In this document: piece after piece, positions 51,619 through 60,798 of the stretch
Layout: each line of letters opens with the position of its first letter
How positions within the stretch are numbered: position 1 is the stretch's first letter
Translations under genes and position numbers: made by a program
Notes under the pieces: model-generated
Seen by the model: the letters and a program-made list of their open reading frames with translations, nothing else
Database searches by the model: none
What the model was told of the DNA's origin: nothing
Origin: JBBRYB01 sp038238115
Lineage (GTDB): Bacteria; Actinomycetota; Actinomycetes; Propionibacteriales; Nocardioidaceae
DNA length: 64,000 bases
Reading direction: 5' to 3'
Assembly: GCA_038238115.1 (NCBI GenBank)
Contig: JBBRYB010000008.1
Span: 62,001-126,000 of the forward strand

Positions 51619-52827
51619 GTGCGCATTCCCTATGATGTCCCGAAGATCCACATGTACACGCGGATTCGCAAGTCGCCGTACTTCTATGCCTCCGAACGCC
51701 ACGGCGTGCAGTCGTACACGGTGTGCAACCGGATGTACCACCCACGCCACTACGACGACATGATCGCCGAGTACTGGAAGCTCGTCCGCGACGTCACGAT
51801 GTGGGATGTCGGCGTGGAGCGGCAGGTCGAGATCGCGGGGCCGGACGCGATGACCCTGGCGAACATGCTGACCCCCCGTGACCTCACCAAGTGTGCGGTC
51901 GGTCAGAACAAGTTCTTGCTCAACACCGACGTCGACGGGGGCGTGCTCAACAACCCGGTCCTGCTCCGATTGGCCGAGGACTGCTTCTGGTTCTCCGTCG
52001 CGGACGGCGACTTGCTTCTGTGGGCGAAGGGCGTCGCCAGCCAGGCAGGTCTCGATGTGCGGGTCACCGAACCCGACGTGGCGCCGGTGCAGATTCAGGG
52101 ACCCAAGTCGCAGGCCCTGATGCGGGACCTCTTCGGGGAAGGCGTTCTCGACCTTAAGTACTACTGGAGTGCCGAATTCGAGCTCAACGGCATGGACGTC
52201 GTGGTGGGACGCACCGGCTACACCGGCGAGATCGGCTACGAGATCTACCTGCGCAACGCCAGTCGTGACGGGATCAAGCTGTGGGACACCGTCCTCGAGG
52301 CGGGTGCCGCGCACGACCTCGCCGTGATCGGGCCGTGCCAGATCCGCCGCGTCGAAGCCGGGATCCTCAGCTACGGCTCCGACATCGCCTTGGACAACAA
52401 CGCCTACAGTGACTACGCGTTCCTCAACCCCTACGAGATCGGACTGGGCTGGACGGTGGAGCTGGAGCAGGAGGCCAACTTCATCGGCAAGGAGGCGCTG
52501 ACACGCATTGCCGAGGAGGGGGTGAGTCGCAAGGTGGTCGGCGTGGAGATCGGCGGCGACCCGCTCATCGGCTACCTCGACGACTACCTGCCGGTGCTTG
52601 ACGGACGAAACCTGATTGGGCAGGTCTCCTCGGCGTTCTGGTCACCACGGCTGGAGAGGAACATCGGCTTCGCCCTCGTGCCGGTCGAGCAGAGCGAGAA
52701 CGGGTCCAATTTGACAGTGCGCACCGCCGCTCGTGGCGACATCGACGCCGTGGTGGTCCCCAGGCCGTTCGTCGACCCGACCAAGGAGACTCCCAAGGGA
52801 CTGGCGGCTGCGGGGGTGAACGGGTGA
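51619..52827 (+). CDS. GcvT/DmdA-like aminomethyltransferase
   Basis: A 402-aa folate-dependent enzyme. It has the GcvT fold with G-R-T-G-Y-T-G-E-I-G-Y-E-I-Y (about 195-208) and the P-R-D-L-T-K-C segment, and a C-terminal GcvT_C barrel. Similar separate proteins include DMSP demethylase (DmdA) and the folate half of dimethylglycine dehydrogenase. In this operon the second role is favoured, but DMSP demethylation is possible. The GTG start lies 85 bp after the FAD gene. Its stop overlaps the next GTG. Confidence 0.85.
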   Translation: MRIPYDVPKIHMYTRIRKSPYFYASERHGVQSYTVCNRMYHPRHYDDMIAEYWKLVRDVTMWDVGVERQVEIAGPDAMTLANMLTPRDLTKCAVGQNKFLLNTDVDGGVLNNPVLLRLAEDCFWFSVADGDLLLWAKGVASQAGLDVRVTEPDVAPVQIQGPKSQALMRDLFGEGVLDLKYYWSAEFELNGMDVVVGRTGYTGEIGYEIYLRNASRDGIKLWDTVLEAGAAHDLAVIGPCQIRRVEAGILSYGSDIALDNNAYSDYAFLNPYEIGLGWTVELEQEANFIGKEALTRIAEEGVSRKVVGVEIGGDPLIGYLDDYLPVLDGRNLIGQVSSAFWSPRLERNIGFALVPVEQSENGSNLTVRTAARGDIDAVVVPRPFVDPTKETPKGLAAAGVNG

Positions 52828-53882
52828 CGGAGCACACTGCCACGAGCCGCCCGGGACTTATGGACCGGCTGGCCGCTGGTCCGGTCCTGTGCGCGGAGGG
52901 ATACCTCTTCGAGCTCGAGCGTCGCGGCTACCTGCAAGCCGGCGCGTTCGTGCCGGAGGTGATCCTCGACCATCCGGAGCAGGTCACCGCCCTGCATCGC
53001 GACTTCGTCCACGCCGGCACGGACGTCGTCGAGGCGCTCACCTACTACGCCCACCGCGAGAAGCTCCGCGCCGTCGGAAAGGACGGTCTGCTCGAGGAGA
53101 TGAACCGGCAGGCGCTCAAGCTCGCCCACGAGGTCGCGCACGAGTCGGGCGCTCTGCTCGCCGGCAACGTCTGCAACACCAACCTGTATGACCCGGCGAA
53201 CAGCGAGACGCAGGCCCAGGCGCGGGCGATGTTCGAGGAGCAGGTCGGGTGGGCGGCAGAGGCGGGTGTCGACTTCGTCATCGGTGAGACGTTCCGCTTC
53301 GCCGAGGAGGCCCGGATAGCGCTGGAGGTGATCCGGCTGGCCGGCTTGCCTGCGGTGATCACGCTTGCGGTCGGCCAGGACCCTGCTACCCGTGAGGGCT
53401 GGTCGCTGAGGAAGGCATGTCAGCGGCTGGCGGACGAGGGCGCCTGCGTGGTGGGCCTGAACTGCATCCGAGGTCCGGCCACCATGTTGCCACTGCTGGA
53501 GCAGATCACGGCCTCGGTCGACGCCCCGATCGCTGCGCTGCCCGTGCCGTACCGCACCCATGAGGACCAGCCGACGTTCCAGTCGCTGCGGGAACCAGAC
53601 GGTTCGCTCCTGCCGGACGGGCGGCCCTTCCCGACCGCGCTCGACCCTTTCACCTGCAACCGGTACGAGATCGCCGACTTCACCCGCCGCGCACAGGAGC
53701 TCGGTGTCGGCTACCTCGGCCTGTGCTGTGGCGCTGGACCTCAGCACGTGCGCAGCATGGCCGAAGCGCTGGGCCGCACCCCGCCGGCCAGCCGGTACTC
53801 CGAGGACATGTCCAAGCACGCCTTCCTGGGGACCGCTCCGGGCCTGGCGAGCCACAACCGTGAGTACCGTGACCAGCTCTAG
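52824..53882 (+). CDS. Homocysteine S-methyltransferase, betaine-homocysteine type
   Basis: A 352-aa Hcy-binding-domain TIM barrel. The zinc ligands are Cys214 (G-L-N-C-I-R-G-P) and Cys301/Cys302 (L-G-L-C-C-G-A-G-P-Q-H-V-R), exactly the Pfam S-methyl_trans pattern. It probably moves a methyl group from betaine (or DMSP/S-methylmethionine) to homocysteine. With the preceding enzymes and the importer it completes a betaine to dimethylglycine to sarcosine route. The GTG start overlaps the previous stop. Confidence 0.88.
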   Translation: MTEHTATSRPGLMDRLAAGPVLCAEGYLFELERRGYLQAGAFVPEVILDHPEQVTALHRDFVHAGTDVVEALTYYAHREKLRAVGKDGLLEEMNRQALKLAHEVAHESGALLAGNVCNTNLYDPANSETQAQARAMFEEQVGWAAEAGVDFVIGETFRFAEEARIALEVIRLAGLPAVITLAVGQDPATREGWSLRKACQRLADEGACVVGLNCIRGPATMLPLLEQITASVDAPIAALPVPYRTHEDQPTFQSLREPDGSLLPDGRPFPTALDPFTCNRYEIADFTRRAQELGVGYLGLCCGAGPQHVRSMAEALGRTPPASRYSEDMSKHAFLGTAPGLASHNREYRDQL

Positions 53883-54047
53883 AACGTGAAGCCGACCCGC
53901 CAGCTACTCCGCGCTCGCTCTGCTGTGCCACAGTCGACATCGACGGCCCAGACTGGATCCCGCCTGTTGGTTGGCTGCTGCGATTGGTGACCACGTCGTT
54001 GGAGCTGATCTTGTGCCTCGTCCACCGAGCGGCGATGCTTGTCACGT

Positions 54048-55991
54048 ATGACGAGCCTTCGCGGCAACCACGACGAGCGCGGCCAGCCAGGTTCTCGGCC
54101 AGCCCTCGGCCCGAGCCCATTTCCGCCAATCGCTGACTACGCCTTCCTGTCCGACTGTGAGACCTCGTGTCTGATCGCGCCCAGCGGCGCGGTGGAATGG
54201 CTGTGCGCCCCTCGGCCGGATGCTCCGAGCCTGTTTGCTGCAATTCTCGATCGGGCCGCAGGTAGCTTGCGACTGAGCCCCTGGGGTGTGGAGGTTCCAG
54301 CTGCCCGCCGATATCTTCCGGGCAGCCTCATGGTCGAGACCACCTGGCAGTCCCGGACCGGATGGATCATCGTTCGTGACGCCCTGACGATGGGTCCATG
54401 GCACAACACGGAGAATCGCTCGAAGACGCATCGCCGCCCTCCGACGGACTTCGACGCCGAGCACTGCCTGCTCCGAACGGTGAAGTGTGTCAGTGGCTCG
54501 GTCGATCTCTCGGTCCTCTGTGAGCCCATGTTTGACTTCGGCGCGCGTGAGGCGGTTTGGCGGTATGACGGAACCGGGTACGGTTCGGTGCTCGCCGATT
54601 CCCCGCACGGCTCACACGAGATGAGTCTGCGGCTGAACACAAACCTGCGAATCGGCATCGAAGGGCGTACGGCTCAGGTTCGAACCCGGATGGCAGAGGG
54701 CGATAACGCTTTCGTGGCGCTGACCTGGTCAGAGCTCCGGCCTCCCGAGACCTGGGAGGATGCCGAAGAGCGGATGTGGCGAACGTCTGAATATTGGCGG
54801 CAATGGATCACCCAAGGCGTGTTTCCCGACCATCGATGGCGGGTGCATCTTCAGCGCAGCGCGCTCACGCTGAAGGGGCTCACGTACGCTCCGACCGGCG
54901 CTCTGCTGGCGGCAGCCACCACCTCCCTGCCCGAGACCCCGGGGGGCGAGCGAAACTGGGACTACCGCTACGCCTGGATCCGCGATTCCACCTTTGCCTT
55001 GTGGGGCCTCTACACCCTCGGGCTGGACCGCGAGGCGAATGACTTCTTCTGCTTCATCCGCGACGTGAGTAGTGACGAGCCGCAGCTGCAGGTCATGTAC
55101 GGCGTCGGTGGCGAGCAGACGCCGGATGAGCACATCTTGCCGGACCTGAGCGGCTACGAAGGCGCGCGGCCCGTCCGAGTCGGCAACGCGGCGCACACCC
55201 AACATCAGCACGACGTCTGGGGCGCGGTCCTGGATTCCGTCTACCTGCACACCAAGTCGCGAGAGCAGCTGCCCGAAAGCCTGTGGCCGATCCTGAAGAA
55301 TCTCGTGGAGCAGGCCGCCGAGCACTGGCGTGAGCCGGACCGCGGCATCTGGGAGGTACGCGGGAAGCCGCAGCACTTCACGTCATCGAAGCTGATGTGC
55401 TGGGTGGCGCTGGACCGGGGCGCTCGGCTGGCCCGTCTGCATGACGAGGTGGACTTTGCTGAGCAGTGGCAGAAGCTCGCCGACGAGATCCACGCCGATA
55501 TCTGCGAGAAGGGCGTCGACGAACGTGGCGTCTTCGTGCAGCGGTACGGCTCCCGCACACTCGACGCCTCACTGTTGCTGGTCCCGTTGCTTCGGTTCCT
55601 TCCGGCCGATGACGACCGGGTGCGTGCAACCGTGCTGGCGATCGCCGATGAGCTGACCGAGGACGGGCTCGTCCTGCGGTACAGGGTGGAGGAGACCGAC
55701 GACGGACTGTCCGGCGAGGAGGGCACGTTCACCATCTGCTCCTTCTGGTTGGTTTCGGCGCTGACAGAGATTGGCGAGCTCAGGCGTGCCCATGACCTGT
55801 GCGAGCGGCTGCTGTCCTATGCCAGCCCGCTCCTGCTCTACGGTGAGGAAATCAACCCGCACACGGGCCGCCACCTCGGCAACTTCCCACAGGCGTTCAC
55901 GCATCTGGCGCTGATCAACGCCGTGGTTCACGTCATTCGTGCCGAGGAGGCCGAGCGCTCGGGGCAGTTCACGCCAGCACACCGCAGCTGA
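54048..55991 (+). CDS. Glycoside hydrolase family 15 protein (glucoamylase/trehalase-like)
   Basis: A 647-aa cytoplasmic enzyme. The N-terminal beta-sandwich starts at P-P-I-A-D-Y-A-F-L-S-D-C. The (alpha/alpha)6 catalytic barrel begins at G-G-E-R-N-W-D-Y-R-Y-A-W-I-R-D, the diagnostic GH15 motif. Members hydrolyse trehalose or maltooligosaccharides; mycobacterial homologues are phosphate-dependent trehalases. ATG 54048 chosen; TTG 54039 is in frame. Trehalose use would fit the osmolyte genes upstream. Monocistronic. Confidence 0.9.
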   Translation: MTSLRGNHDERGQPGSRPALGPSPFPPIADYAFLSDCETSCLIAPSGAVEWLCAPRPDAPSLFAAILDRAAGSLRLSPWGVEVPAARRYLPGSLMVETTWQSRTGWIIVRDALTMGPWHNTENRSKTHRRPPTDFDAEHCLLRTVKCVSGSVDLSVLCEPMFDFGAREAVWRYDGTGYGSVLADSPHGSHEMSLRLNTNLRIGIEGRTAQVRTRMAEGDNAFVALTWSELRPPETWEDAEERMWRTSEYWRQWITQGVFPDHRWRVHLQRSALTLKGLTYAPTGALLAAATTSLPETPGGERNWDYRYAWIRDSTFALWGLYTLGLDREANDFFCFIRDVSSDEPQLQVMYGVGGEQTPDEHILPDLSGYEGARPVRVGNAAHTQHQHDVWGAVLDSVYLHTKSREQLPESLWPILKNLVEQAAEHWREPDRGIWEVRGKPQHFTSSKLMCWVALDRGARLARLHDEVDFAEQWQKLADEIHADICEKGVDERGVFVQRYGSRTLDASLLLVPLLRFLPADDDRVRATVLAIADELTEDGLVLRYRVEETDDGLSGEEGTFTICSFWLVSALTEIGELRRAHDLCERLLSYASPLLLYGEEINPHTGRHLGNFPQAFTHLALINAVVHVIRAEEAERSGQFTPAHRS

Positions 55992-56042
55992 CGCGGCAAC
56001 CGACCATAAGTCTGTTGCAGCACCGCGTTAGGGTCGTTGGTC

Positions 56043-57029
56043 GTGGCAGCGGACTCCGTACCGACCGGCGGCGTGGTGGACTCGACGGTCGCCGAGCCGC
56101 CGGTTGAGGCTGTCATGGTCGCCGCCAAGGGACTGCGCAAGTCCTATGGCGACTTCGAAGCGGTCAAAGGCATCGATGTCGACGTACGCCGCGGCGAGGC
56201 CTTCGGCTTCCTCGGCCCGAACGGCGCAGGAAAGTCGTCGACCATGCGAATGATCGCGGCCGTCTCGCCGGTCTCGCAGGGTTCACTACAGATCCTGGGC
56301 ATGGATCCTGCAGCCCAGGGGTCAGAGATTCGCGCCCGCCTCGGCATCTGCCCGCAGGAGAACACACTCGATAACGAGCTCAGCGTGGCCGAGAACCTTG
56401 TGGTCTATGGTCGCTACTTCGGCCTCTCCAGGGCGGAGGCCACGCGCCGCACTGAGGAGCTGCTGTCGTTCGTGCAGCTGACCGACAAGGCGCGCTCACG
56501 AGTCGAGGACCTGTCCGGCGGCATGAAGAGGCGCCTGACGATCGCCCGCTCGCTCATCAACCAACCAGACCTGCTGCTGCTCGACGAGCCCACCACCGGA
56601 CTGGACCCGCAGGCCAGGCACCAGCTCTGGGATCGCCTGTTCCGGCTCAAGCAGCAAGGCGTCACGCTTGTGCTGACGACTCACTACATGGACGAGGCCG
56701 AGCAGCTCTGCGACCGGCTCGTGGTCATGGACAAAGGCGTCATCGTTGCCGGGGGCTCCCCGGCGGAGCTCATCGTGACGCACTCCACCCGAGAGGTCGT
56801 CGAGCTGCGCTTCGGCGTGGGGGACAACGAGCAGATGGCTGAGCGTGTCGACGACCTGGCCGAGCGGATCGAGGTGCTGCCCGACCGGCTGCTGCTCTAT
56901 ACAGACGACGGCGACGCCGCGTCAAACGCCCTCCACGCCCGGGGCCTGCAGCCGTTGTCGTCGCTGGTACGTCGGGCGACGCTCGAGGACGTGTTTCTGC
57001 GGCTCACGGGCAGAAGCCTGGTCGAGTGA
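56043..57029 (+). CDS. ABC exporter ATP-binding protein (DrrA-like)
   Basis: A 328-aa ATPase from GTG 56043. Walker A G-P-N-G-A-G-K-S-S, signature L-S-G-G-M-K-R-R-L and Walker B L-L-L-L-D-E-P-T-T are present, with a C-terminal DrrA-type domain (about 240-325). It powers two ABC-2 membrane proteins encoded next. Likely exports a lipid, polyketide or drug; the substrate is unknown. Confidence 0.93.
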   Translation: MAADSVPTGGVVDSTVAEPPVEAVMVAAKGLRKSYGDFEAVKGIDVDVRRGEAFGFLGPNGAGKSSTMRMIAAVSPVSQGSLQILGMDPAAQGSEIRARLGICPQENTLDNELSVAENLVVYGRYFGLSRAEATRRTEELLSFVQLTDKARSRVEDLSGGMKRRLTIARSLINQPDLLLLDEPTTGLDPQARHQLWDRLFRLKQQGVTLVLTTHYMDEAEQLCDRLVVMDKGVIVAGGSPAELIVTHSTREVVELRFGVGDNEQMAERVDDLAERIEVLPDRLLLYTDDGDAASNALHARGLQPLSSLVRRATLEDVFLRLTGRSLVE

Positions 57030-57030
57030 C

Positions 57031-57807
57031 ATGCTGCTCGCACCTCGGCTTACCGACTACTGGGTCACTGTCTTCCGCCGCACCTGGCGCGGCTCGGTCG
57101 TTACCAGCTTCTTGATGCCGTTCCTCTACCTCACCGCCATGGGGGTGGGGCTCGGCAGCTTCGTCGACAACAACGCCAGGTCGACGGCCCTGGGCGGCGT
57201 CACCTACCTGGCGTTCATCGCGCCCGGCCTGCTGGCCACGACGGCGATGCAGACGGCGATCAGCGAGACGACCTACCCGGTGATGGGCGCTTTCAAGTGG
57301 CACAGGAGCTACTTCTCGATGGCGGCGACTCCGCTGGGTGTCGGCGACATCGTCGCGGCCCAGCTCGCCTTCGTGGCGTTCCGCATCCTGATCACCTGCG
57401 GTGTCTTCATCGCCGTGCTGGCGGCCTTCGGGGCGCTCGACAACTGGTGGGGCGGGCTCGTGGCCGTCGTCGTCGTCGTGCTGCTCGGCATGGCACACGC
57501 GGCGCCGATGACGGCGATCTCGGCGCGGATGAAGAGCGAGAGCGGCTTCGCGCTCGTCTTCCGGCTCGGGGTCCTGCCCATGTCCTTGTTCAGCGGGGCG
57601 TTCTTCCCGATCAGCCAGCTGCCGGACGCCGTGGCCTGGCTCGCGTACCTCACCCCGATCTGGCACGGCGTCGACCTCAGTCGCACGCTGACGCTGGGAT
57701 CCGTCTCCTGGTGGCCGGCGGTCGGGCACGTCGCCTACCTCGCGGCGTGGCTCGTCGTCGGCTGGTACTTCGCGGTGACCGGATTCGCCAAGAGGTTGGC
57801 GCAATGA
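57031..57807 (+). CDS. ABC-2 type exporter permease
   Basis: A 258-aa membrane protein, one base after the ATPase stop. Six hydrophobic segments and the ABC-2 signature F-R-L-G-V-L-P-M-S-L-F-S-G-A-F-F-P are seen. It pairs with the permease at 57923 in a heterodimeric DrrB/NodJ-like exporter. Confidence 0.92.
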   Translation: MLLAPRLTDYWVTVFRRTWRGSVVTSFLMPFLYLTAMGVGLGSFVDNNARSTALGGVTYLAFIAPGLLATTAMQTAISETTYPVMGAFKWHRSYFSMAATPLGVGDIVAAQLAFVAFRILITCGVFIAVLAAFGALDNWWGGLVAVVVVVLLGMAHAAPMTAISARMKSESGFALVFRLGVLPMSLFSGAFFPISQLPDAVAWLAYLTPIWHGVDLSRTLTLGSVSWWPAVGHVAYLAAWLVVGWYFAVTGFAKRLAQ

Positions 57808-57926
57808 CAGAGGTCGTCGCGATGCCGCAGTGCCACGAGGTTGCCGCGATGACGCAGCGCCCTTCGGCGGTTGCACCGACTAGGCCCGGAGGCGCTCACC
57901 ATCCGGCGGGGCTGGTGCGGCCATGA
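57804..57926 (+). CDS. Possible 40-aa linker ORF between two exporter permease genes
   Basis: An ATG at 57804 overlaps the previous stop (ATGA) and its own TGA overlaps the next start (ATGA). The 40-residue product (M-T-E-V-V-A-M-P-Q-C start) is polar and has no domain. The double overlap argues that it is translated for coupling; it may not make a functional protein. Confidence 0.4.
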   Translation: MTEVVAMPQCHEVAAMTQRPSAVAPTRPGGAHHPAGLVRP

Positions 57927-58738
57927 TGGCGAGCACCGCGACCCGCACACTGGGTCCGCGCGTGGTCCCAGCCCTGGGCGGGCTGCAGTGGCGGATCGTC
58001 GAGCGCAACTTCGCTGTCTACCGGCACGGCTGGGTGGTCTTCCTTACCGGCATGCTGGAGCCGGTGCTCTACCTGCTGTCGATCGGAATCGGCGTCGGCG
58101 GGCTGATCGGCGACTTCACCCTGGCCGATGGCAGCACGGTCGGCTACGTCGACTTCGTGGCGCCCGCCATGCTCGCCTCCTCGGCGATGAACGGTGCGCT
58201 CTTCGACTCGACCTACAACATCTTCTTCCGGATGAAGTACGAGAAGCTCTACGACGCGATGCTCGCCACTCCGCTGAGACCACTGGACATCGCCGGTGGC
58301 GAGATCATCTGGGCGCTGCTTCGCGGCGCCTGCTACTCGGCAGTCTTCATCGTGGTCATGCTCGTGCTGGGCCTCGTGCATTCGTGGCTGATGATCCTCG
58401 CTCTGCCGGCGACCCTGCTGATCGGATTCGCGTTCGCCGGGGCAGGCATGGCGTTGACGACTTGGATGCGCAGCTGGCAGGACTTTGAATACATCCAGCT
58501 CACGATCGTGCCGATGTTTCTGTTCTCGGCCACCTTCTACCCGGTCTCGACCTATCCCGGCGTCGTCGAGGCGATCGTGCGCTGCACACCCCTCTACCAG
58601 GGCGTCGTCCTGTGTCGCGGTCTGGCGCTGGGCTCGCTCGGCTGGGACAGCCTGGTCGCCATCGGCTATCTCGCTGCGATGGGCTCTGTCGGGCTCTGGG
58701 TGGCGGCCCGTCGCGTCGGCGTACTCCTGCTCAAGTGA
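57923..58738 (+). CDS. ABC-2 type exporter permease, second subunit
   Basis: A 271-aa membrane protein with an N-terminal amphipathic helix, six hydrophobic segments and the L-T-I-V-P-M-F-L-F-S-A-T-F-Y-P signature of ABC-2/NodJ permeases. It is the second half of the exporter with the product of 57031-57807. Confidence 0.92.
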   Translation: MMASTATRTLGPRVVPALGGLQWRIVERNFAVYRHGWVVFLTGMLEPVLYLLSIGIGVGGLIGDFTLADGSTVGYVDFVAPAMLASSAMNGALFDSTYNIFFRMKYEKLYDAMLATPLRPLDIAGGEIIWALLRGACYSAVFIVVMLVLGLVHSWLMILALPATLLIGFAFAGAGMALTTWMRSWQDFEYIQLTIVPMFLFSATFYPVSTYPGVVEAIVRCTPLYQGVVLCRGLALGSLGWDSLVAIGYLAAMGSVGLWVAARRVGVLLLK

Positions 58739-58824
58739 GGGTGCAGCTCGCCGCCGGACGACGGCGATGACCGTGCCCCGCACGCTGCCCCGCCGGACGA
58801 GGCAGGAATGGGAGACTGACGCGC

Positions 58825-59625
58825 ATGTCTGAGTCCGCGCGTGCCGAAATCGCTGTCATCGGAGGCTCGGGTTTCTACGAGTTCCTGGAGAGCCCGACCT
58901 GGGTGTCGGCCTCGACACCGTACGGCGCACCGTCCGCCGACATAGCGGTCGGCCAGGTCGCCGGACGCGATGTCGCGTTCCTGCCGAGACACGGGCGCCA
59001 CCACGAGTTCCCGCCGCACCGGGTCAACTACCGTGCCAACCTGTGGGCGCTGAGGTCGCTGGGTGTGCGGCGGGTGCTGGGACCGTGCGCGGTCGGCAGC
59101 CTGCGCGTCGACCTCGGGCCGGGTGCCGTCGTCGTGCCGGACCAGCTCGTCGACCGCACCAGCGGGCGGATCCAGACGTTCATGGACGCAGGCGCCGGAC
59201 ACGTCGGTTTCGCCGACCCGTACTGCCCAGCGCTGCGCTCGAGCCTCGTGGCCAGCGATCCAGGCATCATCGACCAGGCCACGATGGTCGTGGTCGAAGG
59301 CCCGCGGTTCTCGACCCGCGCGGAGTCGCAGTGGTACGCAGCTCAAGGCTGGTCACTGGTGAACATGACCGGCCACCCCGAGGCCGTGCTGGCCCGTGAG
59401 CTCGCGCTGTGCTATGCCGCCATCGCCCTCGTCACCGACCGAGACGCCGGCATCAGCAGTGACGAGGCTGTCAACCAGGCAGAGGTCTTCGCGGAGTTCG
59501 CTCGCAACATGGACCGGCTTCGCGACCTGCTCGTCGATGTCATTGCGAGCGTTCCTCCAGCGCGGGAGGGCTGCGACTGCGCGTCTGCGCTCAACGGGCT
59601 CACCCTTCCCTTCGAGCTGCCGTGA
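58825..59625 (+). CDS. mtnP: S-methyl-5'-thioadenosine phosphorylase
   Basis: A 266-aa PNP/MTAP family phosphorylase. The phosphate and base-binding segments G-G-S-G-F-Y, R-H-G-R-H-H and N-M-T-G-H-P-E-A-V-L-A-R-E are all present. It splits 5'-methylthioadenosine to adenine and methylthioribose-1-phosphate in methionine salvage. The latter motif (His in place of the usual residue after G) leaves a small chance of related purine phosphorylase activity. Its stop overlaps the next GTG. Confidence 0.9.
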   Translation: MSESARAEIAVIGGSGFYEFLESPTWVSASTPYGAPSADIAVGQVAGRDVAFLPRHGRHHEFPPHRVNYRANLWALRSLGVRRVLGPCAVGSLRVDLGPGAVVVPDQLVDRTSGRIQTFMDAGAGHVGFADPYCPALRSSLVASDPGIIDQATMVVVEGPRFSTRAESQWYAAQGWSLVNMTGHPEAVLARELALCYAAIALVTDRDAGISSDEAVNQAEVFAEFARNMDRLRDLLVDVIASVPPAREGCDCASALNGLTLPFELP

Positions 59626-60683
59626 AGGTCCTGGTCACCGGGGCGTCCGGCTTCATTGGAGGAGCGGTGCGTGAGGCGCTCGCCGCAGCAGGGCACGACG
59701 TTGTCGCCCTGGACGCGCTAATCCCGCAGGCCCACGGCGCGGACGCTGCTGCCGGGCAGGGAGTCCTGCGGGTCGACGTGCGCGACGCGGCTGCGCTCGC
59801 CGAGGTGCTGCCACGCGTCGACGTCGTCTGCCACCAGGCCGCGATGGTCGGCGCAGGCGTAACTCCCGCCGATTTGCCGCTTTACGCCACCCACAATGAC
59901 CTCGGCACCGCAGTGCTGCTGGCCGCGATGGCGGAGCACAACGTACACAGGCTCGTGCTCGCATCGTCCATGGTCGTGTACGGCGACGGCCGCTACGTGT
60001 GTCCCACCCATGGGCTGCAGCAGCCGCCGGCCCGCCGGCTGGCAGACCTCGAAGCCGGCCGCTTCGACGTCCGCTGCCCCAGCGACGACGCCGACCTGGC
60101 CTGGAACCTCGTCGACGAGTCGGCCCGGCTGGTGCCGAGGAGCAGCTACGCCGCCAGCAAGGTGGCGCAGGAGCACTACGCTGCGGCCTGGGCCCGGCAG
60201 GTGCCTGCCTCAGTCGTGGCGCTGCGCTACCACAACGTCTACGGACCGGGAATGCCGCAGGACACGCCGTATTCCGGGGTCGCCGCCATCTTCAGGTCCG
60301 CCGTCGAGCGCGGCGAGGCACCTCGGGTCTTCGAGGACGGGCAGCAGATGCGCGACTTCGTGCACGTGTCCGATGTCGCGGCGTCCAACGTGCTGGCGGT
60401 CGAGCAGGTCGCGGCCGCCTCGACCGACTCATTCGCGGCATACAACGTGTGCTCCGGTCGCCCGGTGTCCATTGCCGACGTGGCCGCGCTGGTGACGAGT
60501 GGCGCGGGCGGCGGTGACCTACGTCCGGTCACCACTGGCGACTTCAGGCCAGGGGACGTGCGCCATGTGGTGGCGAGCCCGCAGCGGGCGCAGGACAAGC
60601 TGGGTTTTACTGCCGCGATCGGTCCCGAAAATGGTCTCGTCGCGTTCGCGCGTGACCCGCTCCGCCGCGCCCTGCACCGCTGA
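59622..60683 (+). CDS. NAD-dependent sugar epimerase/dehydratase
   Basis: A 353-aa extended SDR enzyme. T-G-A-S-G-F-I-G-G (residues 6-14) binds NAD; the catalytic YxxxK is in S-Y-A-A-S-K-V-A-Q. The C-terminal half binds a nucleotide sugar. It is similar in shape to UDP-glucose 4-epimerases; the substrate is unknown. The GTG start overlaps the MTA phosphorylase stop, and the glycosyltransferase genes downstream suggest a cell-envelope glycan role. Confidence 0.9.
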   Translation: MKVLVTGASGFIGGAVREALAAAGHDVVALDALIPQAHGADAAAGQGVLRVDVRDAAALAEVLPRVDVVCHQAAMVGAGVTPADLPLYATHNDLGTAVLLAAMAEHNVHRLVLASSMVVYGDGRYVCPTHGLQQPPARRLADLEAGRFDVRCPSDDADLAWNLVDESARLVPRSSYAASKVAQEHYAAAWARQVPASVVALRYHNVYGPGMPQDTPYSGVAAIFRSAVERGEAPRVFEDGQQMRDFVHVSDVAASNVLAVEQVAAASTDSFAAYNVCSGRPVSIADVAALVTSGAGGGDLRPVTTGDFRPGDVRHVVASPQRAQDKLGFTAAIGPENGLVAFARDPLRRALHR

Positions 60684-60798
60684 CCGGCTCGGGTGTGCGC
60701 GATTCGGCTGCCGGCCAGCTGCCTCACCCGTCCAAGGATGCCGGATGCCCCTCGTGGTGCAAACGGTTCGGCGATTCGTGCGCCGCTCAAGTCCTGCC

